Assembly: GCA_023228995.1 (NCBI GenBank)
Contig: JALOAD010000016.1
Location: 1 to 64,000 of the forward strand
Source: JALOAD01 sp023228995 [NCBI: Candidatus Muiribacterium halophilum]
GTDB taxonomy: Bacteria; Muiribacteriota; Muiribacteriia; Muiribacteriales
Length of the DNA: 64,000 nucleotides
Direction: 5' to 3'
Shown piece by piece: positions 51,765 to 60,481 of this stretch. The notes under the pieces are model-generated. The model was not told where the DNA came from. It did no database searches and saw only the letters and a list, made by a program, of their open reading frames with translations. Position 1 is the stretch's first letter. Every line of letters begins with the position of its first letter. The translations under genes and the position numbers were made by a program.

Positions 51765-52418
51765 ATGAAAAAAATATTAGCAATAACTATTACAGCAGCA
51801 TTAGCTTTATCAGTATTTGCAATGAAACCTCGTATGGGTAATAAACAGCAGGGTGAAAACTCAAGGTCAGGAAATTCAATGAAATTTTCTGCTGAGGAGA
51901 TGTTTAAAATTATAGATAATAACAAAGATGGAGTTATTTCATTTGAAGAATTTGAAAATGCTCACAAAAAAATGAATAATATGCGTAATAAAATGAAAAA
52001 CAGACAAAGTGATGATTCTGTAAATATGCTTAAGATTAAGGAAAAATTTGATTTAGACAAAGATGGAATTATTTCTGAAACTGAAAGATTGAATTTAGAA
52101 GAATTTATGCAAGAAAATCGTGAAAAGATAAATAAACATAGAAATAATTCTAATAATGGCAATAGATTTTCCTCTTCAAATAGAATGGGACAAAACAATG
52201 AAATTGTTAAAAAGTATCATTTATTACGATTTGACGAAAACAAAGATGGTATTCTTGATAAAAATGAAAGATTAAAAGCAAGAGAAGAACATAAACAATA
52301 TTTAGATAGATTTGATAAAGATGGTGATGGAAGATTAAATGAGGAAGAAAAAGCTGAATATCAAAAATTTCTTCAAAAAATAGCAGAACAATACATTTCA
52401 ACTAGAGAAAAGCTTTAA
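51765..52418 (+). CDS. Secreted four-EF-hand protein
   Basis: The ATG at 51765 follows AAGGAGG closely; an upstream in-frame TTG at 51735 would run across that site. The 217-residue protein has a signal peptide (MKKILAITITAALALSVFA). Four EF-hand loops with ligands in place are D51-E62 (DNNKDGVISFEE), D96-E107, D157-E168 and D184-E195 (DKDGDGRLNEEE). They are joined by Asn/Met/Lys-rich linkers. It probably binds calcium outside the cytoplasm. A terminator follows. The partner is unknown. Confidence 0.85.
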   Translation: MKKILAITITAALALSVFAMKPRMGNKQQGENSRSGNSMKFSAEEMFKIIDNNKDGVISFEEFENAHKKMNNMRNKMKNRQSDDSVNMLKIKEKFDLDKDGIISETERLNLEEFMQENREKINKHRNNSNNGNRFSSSNRMGQNNEIVKKYHLLRFDENKDGILDKNERLKAREEHKQYLDRFDKDGDGRLNEEEKAEYQKFLQKIAEQYISTREKL

Positions 52419-52433
52419 AACCCCACAGTTTAT

Positions 52434-52466
52434 GGCAGGGGAAAACAAATCCTCTGCCTTTTTTTT
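52434..52466 (+). terminator. Rho-independent terminator after EF-hand gene
   Basis: Stem GGCAGGGGA/TCCTCTGCC with one G-T wobble, a short A-rich loop and eight T. It also touches the end of the convergent alr gene. Confidence 0.85.
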
Positions 52467-53580
52467 AATCTATATAAATTCGTGGAATTCTTTGAGAAAC
52501 ATTGATTAACAATTCATAAGTAATTGTATTTACAATTGAACATAAATATTCAAGTGATACACAATTTCCATCTTTTTCACCAAATAATACAACTTCATCT
52601 CCAACACAAATATCAGGTTTATTTTTACCAATATCTACCATAAATTGATCCATGCATATTCTTCCACAAACCTTATATTCCCGAGTTTTTATAGAAACTT
52701 TACCTCTATTAGATAAAAGCCTGCTATAACCATCTCCATAACCTACTGGAATAGTTGCAATATAGTTTTTTTCAGGAGTTTTATATGTCATAGAATAAGA
52801 GATAGGAGTGTTTGCAGCAACTTTTTTTATAAATGATACAACACTTGTTAGAGTCATTACAGGTTTAATCTTAATAGTTTCACTTGTTTCATTTGAAGGA
52901 TAATACCCATAACAAATAATACCAGGTCTCACCATATCATACCAAGTATCAGGATGATCAATAACAGCTCCACTGTTTGCTGCATGTATAATTTCAGGGT
53001 TTATACCATTTTTTTTAAAAAATTCTATAGCATGCATAAATCTTTTATTTTGTAATATTGTAAAATCTTTTTTTTTGAAATCAGCAGCAGCAAAATGTGT
53101 CATAAATCCAGTTGTTTTTAGTTGAGGATTTTTTTTAAGAATACTTATTATACTTTTATATGAATTTTTGGTAATACCAACTCTTCCCATACCTGTATCG
53201 ATTTTTATATGTATTTTTAATTCTTTATTGTTTTTTTTTGTAATATCAGCAGCAAACTCTAAAAAATCTTCTGAGTATACAGCAATTTCAATATTATTTT
53301 GAATTAACTCTTCTAATTCTTCAGGAAAACATTGGGTGAATTTAAGTATTGGAAGTTTTATATTTGCTTTTCTTAATATTAAGCCCTCGCCTGAGGTTGC
53401 AACACCAAGATAATCAGCTAATTTATCTTTTTCAATTAATTCACAAAGTCTAACAGCTCCATGTCCATAAGCATCGCCTTTAACTGCAATTAACATTTTT
53501 TTATTACCGACATGTTTTTTGATATTTTGTAAATTATACTTGAAATTTTTTAAAGAGATAAACGCTTTTGTTGGATTCAT
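52465..53580 (-). CDS. alr: Alanine racemase
   Basis: The ATG at 53580 follows AAAGGGGAC and gives a 371-residue alanine racemase. It makes D-alanine for peptidoglycan. The PLP lysine is Lys34 in IAVKGDAYGHG, and a ISYSMTY segment carries the second catalytic tyrosine. GYGDGYSR and ICMDQFMVDIG are family motifs. It overlaps the FlhB-like gene by 4 bp (ATGA), so it is tied to a flagellar pair, which is unusual for this enzyme. An upstream in-frame GTG at 53598 would lie inside the preceding gene. Confidence 0.93.
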   Translation of the reverse strand: MNPTKAFISLKNFKYNLQNIKKHVGNKKMLIAVKGDAYGHGAVRLCELIEKDKLADYLGVATSGEGLILRKANIKLPILKFTQCFPEELEELIQNNIEIAVYSEDFLEFAADITKKNNKELKIHIKIDTGMGRVGITKNSYKSIISILKKNPQLKTTGFMTHFAAADFKKKDFTILQNKRFMHAIEFFKKNGINPEIIHAANSGAVIDHPDTWYDMVRPGIICYGYYPSNETSETIKIKPVMTLTSVVSFIKKVAANTPISYSMTYKTPEKNYIATIPVGYGDGYSRLLSNRGKVSIKTREYKVCGRICMDQFMVDIGKNKPDICVGDEVVLFGEKDGNCVSLEYLCSIVNTITYELLINVSQRIPRIYID

Positions 53581-53858
53581 TTTGTCCCCTTTAACCAATC
53601 TGGAAATTTATTATTAATTTTATATGCAAAAACAAGAATTTCAGCGACTACTTCAAAAAGTTCACCAGGTATTTCATCGCCAAGATTTACTTTTGAAAGT
53701 ATCTCAACTACATCAGGATCTTCATAAGTTACAATGCCGAGTTCTTTTGCTTTTTTGACTAATATATCAGCTTTTTCACCAAATCCTTTTGCAATAACCT
53801 GAGGTGAATCAGTTTTTGTTTTAGGAGTGTATTTTACAGCAACTGCTTTTTTTTTCAT
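53577..53858 (-). CDS. FlhB C-terminal domain-like protein
   Basis: A 93-residue stand-alone homologue of the cytoplasmic end of FlhB (FlhB2/YlqH type). The family pattern is seen: AVAVKYTPKTKTDSPQVIAK, KAKELGIVTYEDPDVVEIL, then EIPGELFEVVAEILVFAYKI. In full FlhB an N-P-T-H site self-cleaves before the export-specificity switch; the equivalent here is DSPQVI, so no cleavage is expected. It probably helps switch substrate type with its partner. The gene overlaps a FliK-like gene by 4 bp, as in the ylqGH pair of Bacillus (family knowledge). Confidence 0.88.
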   Translation of the reverse strand: MKKKAVAVKYTPKTKTDSPQVIAKGFGEKADILVKKAKELGIVTYEDPDVVEILSKVNLGDEIPGELFEVVAEILVFAYKINNKFPDWLKGTK

Positions 53859-54967
53859 ACTTTTATATCAATGCCTCCACTATTATTAATATTAACTTTG
53901 TTTATTTTATTTGGTTTATTTATATCAGATTTTAAAGTTTTTATCCATACATTCAAACCATTTTTTTCAATTATTTCTTTAAGCTCATTTTTCATACTTT
54001 CTATAAAATTTAATAAATCTTCATTTTCAGTCTGAAAGGTTATATCAAGATTTTTACCTTTTATATAATAACTTGATGATATTTTCAATAGATTTATATT
54101 AGACATATCTAGAATAAAAAAAATATTAACAACTTCATCTTTTTTTTTTAAATTATTTGATTTAAATGATAATTCAGAGTGTTTAAATGTTTTTTCTTTA
54201 TCATTGTAACCCCAAGGAATTTGAATAAATACAGTTTTTTTATCATCATAAGAAAGTATATTATTTATATCAATGAATTTTTGAATCGAAGAACTATCCC
54301 CATTAGGGGTTTTTGCAATAAATTCTTTAATATCTGGAAAATTTTGTTTGTTTTCTGAAATAAATTTTGATTCAAATGATAAAAGTGAGTTTTTTAAAAA
54401 ATCTGAAATGCTTTTTTTATCAGATAAATCAGGTAGAAATTTATTTATAAACTCCTCTTTTTTATTTTCAGGAACAAAGTTAAGTATTTTTTTATAAAGA
54501 TCAGATATGTTTTTAACATCTTTTAATTGATTCAATGTATTAAACAAATCAATAAGTGATGGAGATATTTTAAAACCTTTTTTTAAATATAATAAAGCAT
54601 TTTCTGTATTTAAATTTTCTGATATAAGTTTTTCAAGCATTGGAAGTTTTGATATTTCAATATTATTTTTTAGCAGATTATTTATATTTTTTGATTCAGA
54701 ATCTTTACCTTCTGGATCAACTATTTTAAGAAATGTTGTATTTCCTTCTTTTTTTTGAACATAAACATTAATATTTTGATTAAGTTTTAAAGGTACTTTT
54801 GAAGTTGCAGAAAATATTTCTCCCTTTAAAGAAATAATGGGTTTTCCGTCAGAAAAACCCATTATCTTACCTTTTAAGACCTCACCGATTTTAAAAGAGT
54901 TTTCTTTATTTAATGTAACATCTTTTAGAATTCCTCTAAAATCGGTTGATACAATATCAGTCTTCAT
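53855..54967 (-). CDS. FliK-like protein partner of FlhB2
   Basis: A 370-residue protein with a variable helical middle (Lys, Asn and Ser rich) and a C-terminal alpha-beta domain at about 235-345 (VFIQIPWGYNDKEKTFKHSE, LLNFIESMKNELKEIIEKNG) that resembles the hook-length control C-terminal domain. It starts with an N-terminal beta segment (about 28-85). Its ATG overlaps the aminotransferase stop by one base. The FlhB-like neighbour supports a flagellar export role. Identity is by context and pattern rather than strong motifs. Confidence 0.6.
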   Translation of the reverse strand: MKTDIVSTDFRGILKDVTLNKENSFKIGEVLKGKIMGFSDGKPIISLKGEIFSATSKVPLKLNQNINVYVQKKEGNTTFLKIVDPEGKDSESKNINNLLKNNIEISKLPMLEKLISENLNTENALLYLKKGFKISPSLIDLFNTLNQLKDVKNISDLYKKILNFVPENKKEEFINKFLPDLSDKKSISDFLKNSLLSFESKFISENKQNFPDIKEFIAKTPNGDSSSIQKFIDINNILSYDDKKTVFIQIPWGYNDKEKTFKHSELSFKSNNLKKKDEVVNIFFILDMSNINLLKISSSYYIKGKNLDITFQTENEDLLNFIESMKNELKEIIEKNGLNVWIKTLKSDINKPNKINKVNINNSGGIDIKV

Positions 54968-56184
54968 CAAGCGTTATCTTTAATCACCTTAGCAAGTCTT
55001 TTAATTCCAAGATCTATATCTTCAATTGTTGAATAAGAAAAATTCACTCTAAGAGTGTTTTGACCTTTTCCATTACAATGAAATGCAGAACCTATAACAT
55101 AAGCAACTTTTTCTTTAACAGCTTTTGGAAATAAATCATCAGCACTCATGTGATCAGGAAGTTTAACCCATAAAAACATACCACCTTCAGGTTTTGTCCA
55201 AGAAAGCCCATCAATTTTAGGCATTTCTTTTTCAAGAGCATTAAGCATGAATTTTAATTTTTGTTTATAGTATGCAACATTGTTTGTAATTTGAGTTTCA
55301 AGATGACCAAGTTTTACAAATTCAGCAGCTATAGCTTGAGTAAATGGAGGAGTACAAAGATCTGTACCCTGTTTGATTATTGTTAGCTTTTGTATTATTT
55401 CTTTATTTTGAGATACAAGCCATCCTAATCTCAATCCAGGAAGCATTGTTTTTGAAAAAGTATACATTGAAATAACATAGCCTTTTTTATCTAATGAAAG
55501 TATAGTAGGAATAGATTCCCCAGAATATCTTAAAGCTCGATAAGGACTATCTTCAAGAATAGGTATTCCAAATTTATACGCAATTCTTAAAAGTTCATTT
55601 CTTCTATTAAGACTCATAGTTATTCCAGTAGGATTCTGAAAATCAGGAATTACATAAATGAATTTAGGCATTTTTTCATTTCTTTTTTTAATTGCCTCGA
55701 GTTTTTCTTCTAAATCAGATGTTATTAAACCTTCTTCATCAAGATCAATTCCCATATAATTTGCTTTATAAGCTGAGAAAGACTGTAATGCACCAAGATA
55801 AGTTGGAACACCAACAACAATAGTATCACCAGAATTGACAAAAAGTTTGCCTGTCATATCAAGACCCTGTTGACTGGCAGTCGTTACCAGAACATTTTCG
55901 TTATCAAAAGGATAATCGTCTTCATTTTTCATAAGTTTAAGTATTTGAGCTTTAAGATTAGGATCACCTTCAGTAGGACCGTATTGCATCATAAATGCAC
56001 CTTCACGTTCAATAATACTAGAAGTTATTTCTTTGATTTTTTCTGTAGGAAATGTTTCAGGTGCAGGAAGTCCACCTGCGAAAGAAATAATTCCCGGTTC
56101 TCTAATAAGCTTAAGTAATTCTCTGATAACAGAAGCTTTCATAGCTTTGGCTGAATCAGAAAAAATATTCTCGAGATCCAACAT
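54967..56184 (-). CDS. PLP-dependent aminotransferase (2-aminoadipate/MocR-like class I)
   Basis: The ATG at 56184 follows GGGAG and gives 405 residues. The fold-type I motifs are GIISFAGGLPAPETFP, MQYGPTEGDPNLKAQI and the PLP-lysine segment YTFSKTMLPGLRLGW. This group, related to LysN and the MocR aminotransferase domain, acts on alpha-aminoadipate, leucine or aromatic amino acids; no winged helix-turn-helix is present. A GGGGATTTATTCCCC hairpin (56201-56215) precedes the ribosome site. The gene lies between PhoH and the FliK-like gene. Confidence 0.9.
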   Translation of the reverse strand: MLDLENIFSDSAKAMKASVIRELLKLIREPGIISFAGGLPAPETFPTEKIKEITSSIIEREGAFMMQYGPTEGDPNLKAQILKLMKNEDDYPFDNENVLVTTASQQGLDMTGKLFVNSGDTIVVGVPTYLGALQSFSAYKANYMGIDLDEEGLITSDLEEKLEAIKKRNEKMPKFIYVIPDFQNPTGITMSLNRRNELLRIAYKFGIPILEDSPYRALRYSGESIPTILSLDKKGYVISMYTFSKTMLPGLRLGWLVSQNKEIIQKLTIIKQGTDLCTPPFTQAIAAEFVKLGHLETQITNNVAYYKQKLKFMLNALEKEMPKIDGLSWTKPEGGMFLWVKLPDHMSADDLFPKAVKEKVAYVIGSAFHCNGKGQNTLRVNFSYSTIEDIDLGIKRLAKVIKDNA

Positions 56185-56278
56185 ATTATACTCCCTTTTC
56201 GGGGAATAAATCCCCATTTATATTTTTTTAAAGACTTTATCAAACTTTTTTTCTAAGTTTGATTCTTTCTTTTTTATA

Positions 56279-57574
56279 TTATAACAGCTCTGCACCTTTA
56301 GATGCAAGAATACTTCTTTCACCCTTGTTAAGTACAATTCTACCTGCAATAGGTTCATTTTTAAATTTTTCAGCAACATAAGATAAACCATTATTTGATT
56401 CATCAAGATAAGGAATATCAATTTGAAATGGATCACCTGTAAGAACTATTTTAGTGTTTTCACCAGCTCTTGTAATAATTGTTTTTACTTCATGACTTGT
56501 AAGATTTTGAGCTTCATCAATTATAATATAACTATCTGGAAGACTTCTTCCTCTAATATAAGTCAAAGCTTCAACTTGAATTAATTTATTTTCATAAAGA
56601 TAACTGTATTCTTTTTTTATATCAGCACCAAATAAATAATCAAGATTATCAGTTATAGGTTGCATCCAACTACCCATTTTTTCATCTTTACCACCAGGAA
56701 GATAACCTATATCTTTTCCCATAGGAATAACAGGTCTTGATACAATAAGTCTTTTATAAACTTTTTCACCAAGAACTTTTTCAAGACCAGCAGCCAATGC
56801 CAAAAGGGTTTTACCAGTTCCAGCAGTACCAATAAGACATACTAACTGCACATTTGAAGACATAAGAAGTTCTATTGCAAATCTCTGCTCAAGATTTCTT
56901 GCATCAATTCCCCATGGTTTAGTTGCTATATGAAAAAGTGGTTTTATAGTATCAGTCTGATATTCATATTTTGCAAGGGCAGACTGTCCTGTTCCAGGAA
57001 CTTTAAGTAAAATGCATTCATTAGGTGTAAATTTGTTATCAAGTTTAAGTTCTTTATCTTGATAAAAAGTATCAAGAACAGATTTTTCAACTGAAACAAT
57101 CTGAAAACCTCTAAAAACATCTAAAAAATTGACTTTATTACTTTCATAAGCTTCAGCTTTTATACCTAAAGCATTTGATTTAACTCTGACATTTATATCA
57201 TTTGAAACAAGTATAACCGGTTCTTTACTTTCTTTGCCAACTGAATAAGCAACGCTTATAATGTGATTATCTGCTGAATTTCTGTCAAGTGAAGAAGGAA
57301 TATCAGCATTTACACTAGTATGTTTTGTATCAATTTTTAAAATTCCACCTTTACCAACTTCTACACCTTTTATAAGGCTTCCGGTTTCACGAAGCTTATC
57401 AAGATTTTTAAGAACTTTTCTAGCATTTGCTCCAGCAGAACCAGAGTTTGTTTTGAGTTTGTCAAGTTCTTCAAGTACAACAAGTGGAAGAATAACTTCA
57501 TTATCTTCAAAATTAAAAATAGCATCACTGTCGTTTATCAGGATGTTTGTATCCAGAATATATTTTTTTATCAA
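56279..57574 (-). CDS. PIN-PhoH fusion ATPase/RNase
   Basis: A 431-residue protein with an N-terminal PIN nuclease domain (about 1-140: YILDTNILIND, LEELDKLK, SADNHIISVA, LVSNDINVR) and a C-terminal PhoH ATPase (about 200-431: Walker A in LIGTAGTGKTLLALA and Walker B in IIIDEAQN). Such fusions, known as PhoH2 or YlaK, are RNA helicase-nucleases in some bacteria. The four acidic PIN residues look intact. No antitoxin gene is present beside it. It overlaps the methyltransferase gene by 4 bp. Confidence 0.93.
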   Translation of the reverse strand: MIKKYILDTNILINDSDAIFNFEDNEVILPLVVLEELDKLKTNSGSAGANARKVLKNLDKLRETGSLIKGVEVGKGGILKIDTKHTSVNADIPSSLDRNSADNHIISVAYSVGKESKEPVILVSNDINVRVKSNALGIKAEAYESNKVNFLDVFRGFQIVSVEKSVLDTFYQDKELKLDNKFTPNECILLKVPGTGQSALAKYEYQTDTIKPLFHIATKPWGIDARNLEQRFAIELLMSSNVQLVCLIGTAGTGKTLLALAAGLEKVLGEKVYKRLIVSRPVIPMGKDIGYLPGGKDEKMGSWMQPITDNLDYLFGADIKKEYSYLYENKLIQVEALTYIRGRSLPDSYIIIDEAQNLTSHEVKTIITRAGENTKIVLTGDPFQIDIPYLDESNNGLSYVAEKFKNEPIAGRIVLNKGERSILASKGAELL

Positions 57575-58302
57575 AAATCCTCCCTTCTGAAAATATATAA
57601 TATTCTTTCTGAGTATTTATCAGTTTTATTTTCGCTGAAACCATCATAATTAGCTTTGAAAACAAAACTATTTTTTTTTGCAGAATCCAATATTATTTCA
57701 CCAGAAAATATCCTTCTTTTGTGTTTTTCTTTATATTTTGTATATTTATCATCATTATTTCGGATAAAAAATACTAAATCATTTATAAATAAATCTTTTG
57801 TTACAAATTTATTATACCATATACTAAAAAAATCTTTGTTTTCCATAGTAAAAACATTATTTTTAAAAAGATTTCTTATTTTAGCCATAGTTATTATATC
57901 AAATATAAGAATACCGCCTTTATTTAAGTTTTTTTTACAATTTTCAAAAAAAGTATAAAGTTGTTCTTCAGTTGCAAGATAATTTAATGAATCATATATA
58001 CATGTTATTGCATCAAATTTTTCGGTTATGGGAAGGTTTTTAGACATATCAGCTTTTATAAAATTACATTCAGGATTTTTTTGTTTTGCAATTGAAAGCA
58101 TGTTATTTGAAATATCAGTTCCGGTGACTTTGAATTCCTGTTTTAAATAATATGTTATATTACCTGTTCCACATGCGATATCAAGTATATTTTTACATTG
58201 AGGTGAATGCTGATGAATTTTTTTTATAATAAAAGAAGCCCATTCATCATAAGGAACATTATCCATGATTTTGTCATAAAACTGTGAAAATTCTTTATAC
58301 AT
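57571..58302 (-). CDS. Class I SAM-dependent methyltransferase
   Basis: A 243-residue methyltransferase with motif I as ILDIACGTGNITYYLK (about residues 38-53), then VTGTDISNNMLSIAK and CIYDSLNYL. This is typical of small-molecule methyltransferases; the substrate cannot be predicted. It is the first gene of a long minus-strand run through PhoH, the aminotransferase, the FliK-like and FlhB-like genes, to alr. The upstream region is full of repeats and has no clear promoter. Confidence 0.85.
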   Translation of the reverse strand: MYKEFSQFYDKIMDNVPYDEWASFIIKKIHQHSPQCKNILDIACGTGNITYYLKQEFKVTGTDISNNMLSIAKQKNPECNFIKADMSKNLPITEKFDAITCIYDSLNYLATEEQLYTFFENCKKNLNKGGILIFDIITMAKIRNLFKNNVFTMENKDFFSIWYNKFVTKDLFINDLVFFIRNNDDKYTKYKEKHKRRIFSGEIILDSAKKNSFVFKANYDGFSENKTDKYSERILYIFRREDF

Positions 58303-58394
58303 GTTATTATTCTATATGAAATGTATTGTGTAGTAAAGGGAAAAGAGCGGAAAACCATTTGCCATGGATTTACACGGATAAGGCTTTAAAATTA

Positions 58395-58660
58395 AAAATC
58401 TGTCATCCCGGTACTATTCTGAGAAATTGTCATCCCGGTATGATTCTGAGAAATTGTCATCCCGGTATGATTCTGAGCCGGGATCTCGCTTTTGATATTT
58501 TTATCATTACACTAACGCAAAAAAATAATCATTCGGTACCATTCGATATTTTACATCCATATAAAATATCTCTTTACCTTCGTTCACTTATAATACATCC
58601 GTATATTATATGCTTCGCAACGTTCACTCAAGTTACCGAGTAGATTTTTTTTTTTGCTTT
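58395..58660 (+). repeat. Head-body repeat, inverted copy
   Basis: The reverse complement of the 48.7-49.5 kb unit: three 27-bp subrepeats (GTCATCCCGGTATGATTCTG plus AGAAATT) followed by GAGCCGGGATCTCGC, TTACACTAACGC, and the head ending TTACCGAGTAGA. Only one copy is here. The frame that stays open through it is repeat-derived and I do not call it. Confidence 0.9.
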
Positions 58661-58694
58661 TGTTTATGGTTTTGACTTTAATTCGACAATCACG

Positions 58695-58719
58695 AAAAAT
58701 TGTTCACTGGACAATTTTT
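58695..58719. repeat. Diverged GTTCACTGGAC palindrome
   Basis: Arms AAAAATTGTTC and GGACAATTTTT around ACT, one G-T pair short of perfect. It looks like a drifted member of the TTCAGTGAA palindromes at 456 and 10765. Confidence 0.45.
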
Positions 58720-58760
58720 ATTGTATATTATTCTTTTGGGTTGTATATTTAATCAGAGGA

Positions 58761-58908
58761 GGCTGTTGAAAAACTAAAATTATTAAACATTGAAACAAAA
58801 ATAGGGTTTGTGCCGAGCTATAAATTTAGCTTACATAAATCGGCCTGACCATGCTGTTTGTTTTTAAGGTTAAGTTTAAAAAAAGAAAACAGACTTTTTC
58901 AACAGCTT
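58761..58908. mobile_element. MITE-like element, copy 2
   Basis: Terminal inverted repeats GGCTGTTGAAAAA and TTTTTCAACAGC. The inside matches the reverse complement of copy 1 over most of its length (TTAGCTTACATAAATCGGCC, TGACCATGCTGTTT). CAGAGGA occurs directly on both flanks (58754-58760 and 58909-58915), which looks like a target duplication. The right-hand duplicate provides the AGAGGA ribosome site of the following gene. Confidence 0.78.
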
Positions 58909-58922
58909 CAGAGGATTTTATT

Positions 58923-60179
58923 ATGAAAATATTTTTAGTTTTATCAATATTAGTTTTTTCAATAATTGTATTAATATTATTTTATTTATCTATAAAAAAA
59001 AGAAATAAAATAGAAAACAAAATTATTAGATCAAATTTTTATTCAATTTATGAGCACGATAAAAGGAAAAAAACATTATTCGCATTAACTGAGCATTTAG
59101 ATTTACAAAACTTTGTTAAATTTATAAATAGAGATATATTTTATTTTAGAGCATTGCTTTTTTATGATTTAAACCCTCATATAAACCTTTCTTTTAATAA
59201 AGATAATTTAGATAAAGAGAAAATATTAACAGAAAGTGAATGGAAAAAAAACTTATGTTCACAGAATTCACTTATGAGAAAAAGAGCTTTGGAAGAAATA
59301 CATAATTATTCACATCTTGATACATTTATAAAAGAGAGATTTAATCAAGAAAACGATATGTATGTTGTTAATATGTTTTTAGAAGAATCAAAAATAAATA
59401 TTGAAATTCCAGATTTAATAAAAAAATTAAAAATTGCTGATGATAGAAAGACAATAGCATTGATTTTTAACAGATTATTTGAAAGAAGAGTTGAACTTTT
59501 AAATTATGAAAATAATATAAAAAGTTTGAATAATGCCGAATACACTGTTTTATTAAATATCGTACTCTATCCTGAAAAATTCATTGAAAATATTATATCA
59601 ATGATGGAAAAGGAAGAAGATGATTCTATGTTTTATTTTTTAAATACTATTATTTCAAAAGTTGAGCCAGATAATCTTGAAATTCTTAATAGATTAATTG
59701 TTATTAATGAAAAATATAATGACAAAAATGAAGAAGAATTATCAGATCTTTCTTCAGGAAACTTTGATACTCCTAAGAATTTATACTTACTTTTATATTA
59801 TTTTGAAAATTTTGACAATATAACTAAAGATTATATAACAGGAAAGATTTTGCGATATAAAAACGAAAAACTTACAGGAGCGCTTTTATCAACAATAATA
59901 AGATCAAAAGATAATTTTTTTGCAACATTGCTCGAAGATATTGTATATAATACAGAATCTATATATTTAAGACGACTTGGAGTTTTAGGTATGAAAAAAC
60001 TTAATATATGTCTTAACAGAAAATTTGTTGAAAAAATGATGAAAGAACAGGATATTGAAATATTTTATAACCTTATACCACTTATGAAAAATTCAAAAGA
60101 TCCAATTATATTAAAACAGTTAAAAAAGCTTTTAAATAACAAAAACTCAGAAATAAATGAACTCGTAAGAAATGTATAG
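58923..60179 (+). CDS. Membrane-anchored HEAT-like helical protein
   Basis: The ATG at 58923 has AGAGGA eight bases before it and opens MKIFLVLSILVFSIIVLILF, an N-terminal membrane anchor. An upstream in-frame start (58851) would lie inside the MITE-like element and is rejected. The 418-residue product is otherwise all helical, with HEAT-like stretches such as NSLMRKRALEEIHNYSHLD and SIYLRRLGVLGMKKLN. It probably is a cytoplasmic scaffold hung from the inner membrane. No known family could be named. Confidence 0.7.
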   Translation: MKIFLVLSILVFSIIVLILFYLSIKKRNKIENKIIRSNFYSIYEHDKRKKTLFALTEHLDLQNFVKFINRDIFYFRALLFYDLNPHINLSFNKDNLDKEKILTESEWKKNLCSQNSLMRKRALEEIHNYSHLDTFIKERFNQENDMYVVNMFLEESKINIEIPDLIKKLKIADDRKTIALIFNRLFERRVELLNYENNIKSLNNAEYTVLLNIVLYPEKFIENIISMMEKEEDDSMFYFLNTIISKVEPDNLEILNRLIVINEKYNDKNEEELSDLSSGNFDTPKNLYLLLYYFENFDNITKDYITGKILRYKNEKLTGALLSTIIRSKDNFFATLLEDIVYNTESIYLRRLGVLGMKKLNICLNRKFVEKMMKEQDIEIFYNLIPLMKNSKDPIILKQLKKLLNNKNSEINELVRNV

Positions 60180-60215
60180 AATAGAGAAAATTAAAAATTA
60201 AGAATTATTCAAATG

Positions 60216-60366
60216 CTCGTATACCGTTCTTATACGCTCCTATACTGTTTTATATACTCGTATACGCTTCACATACCGTTCTTATACGCTCCTATACTGT
60301 TTTATATACTCGTATACGCTTCACATACCGTTCTTATACTGTTTTTAAACTCGCATACTAATATAC
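60216..60366. repeat. 52-bp tandem repeat built of TATAC motifs
   Basis: The unit ATACCGTTCTTATACGCTCC... repeats with a 52-bp period for about 2.3 copies (60221-60337). Within each unit five TATAC/CATAC motifs are spaced 11, 10, 12, 8 and 11 bp, near the DNA helical pitch. Single motifs continue to 60366. It sits just before the rplU promoter. The T-A-T-A-C-T copies resemble -10 boxes. Confidence 0.85.
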
Positions 60367-60377
60367 CGCTGACCAAT

Positions 60378-60406
60378 TTGTTTTTCATTGACTTTGCTGA
60401 TATACT
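60378..60406 (+). promoter_or_regulatory. Promoter of rplU operon
   Basis: TTGTTT (60378-60383), a 17-bp spacer and TATACT (60401-60406). A second possible start is TTGACA (60418-60423) with the weak TTATGG (60441-60446), spacer 17. Both suit the leader of the ribosomal genes, which begin at 60482. Confidence 0.5.
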
Positions 60407-60481
60407 TTTTTAACCGCTTGACAAAGGTATTAAAACTCCTTTATGGGACCTTTTTTCAGCGAGAAATAGACGGAGGAATAT

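Larger units (their letters stand above)
58303..58922. other. Intergenic region with repeats before HEAT-like gene
   Basis: This 620-bp gap holds no gene. It contains the inverted copy of the head-body repeat (58395-58660), a diverged palindrome (58695-58719), and the second MITE-like element (58761-58908), placed right at the ribosome site of the next gene. Confidence 0.6.

Noticed and set aside
56218-56436. Minus-strand frame overlapping the PhoH end
   Set aside because: Wholly overlapped by phoH in another frame, without a ribosome site or recognisable content.
58326-58643. Open frame of 105 codons through the repeat at 58.4 kb, and similar frames at 48.7-49.6 kb
   Set aside because: They lie wholly in the repetitive element, have no ribosome site, use different start codons and translate the 27-bp subrepeats. 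I treat them as repeat-derived.
58851-58922. Longer N terminus for the HEAT-like protein
   Set aside because: It would be coded by the MITE-like element and would skip the AGAGGA next to the ATG at 58923.
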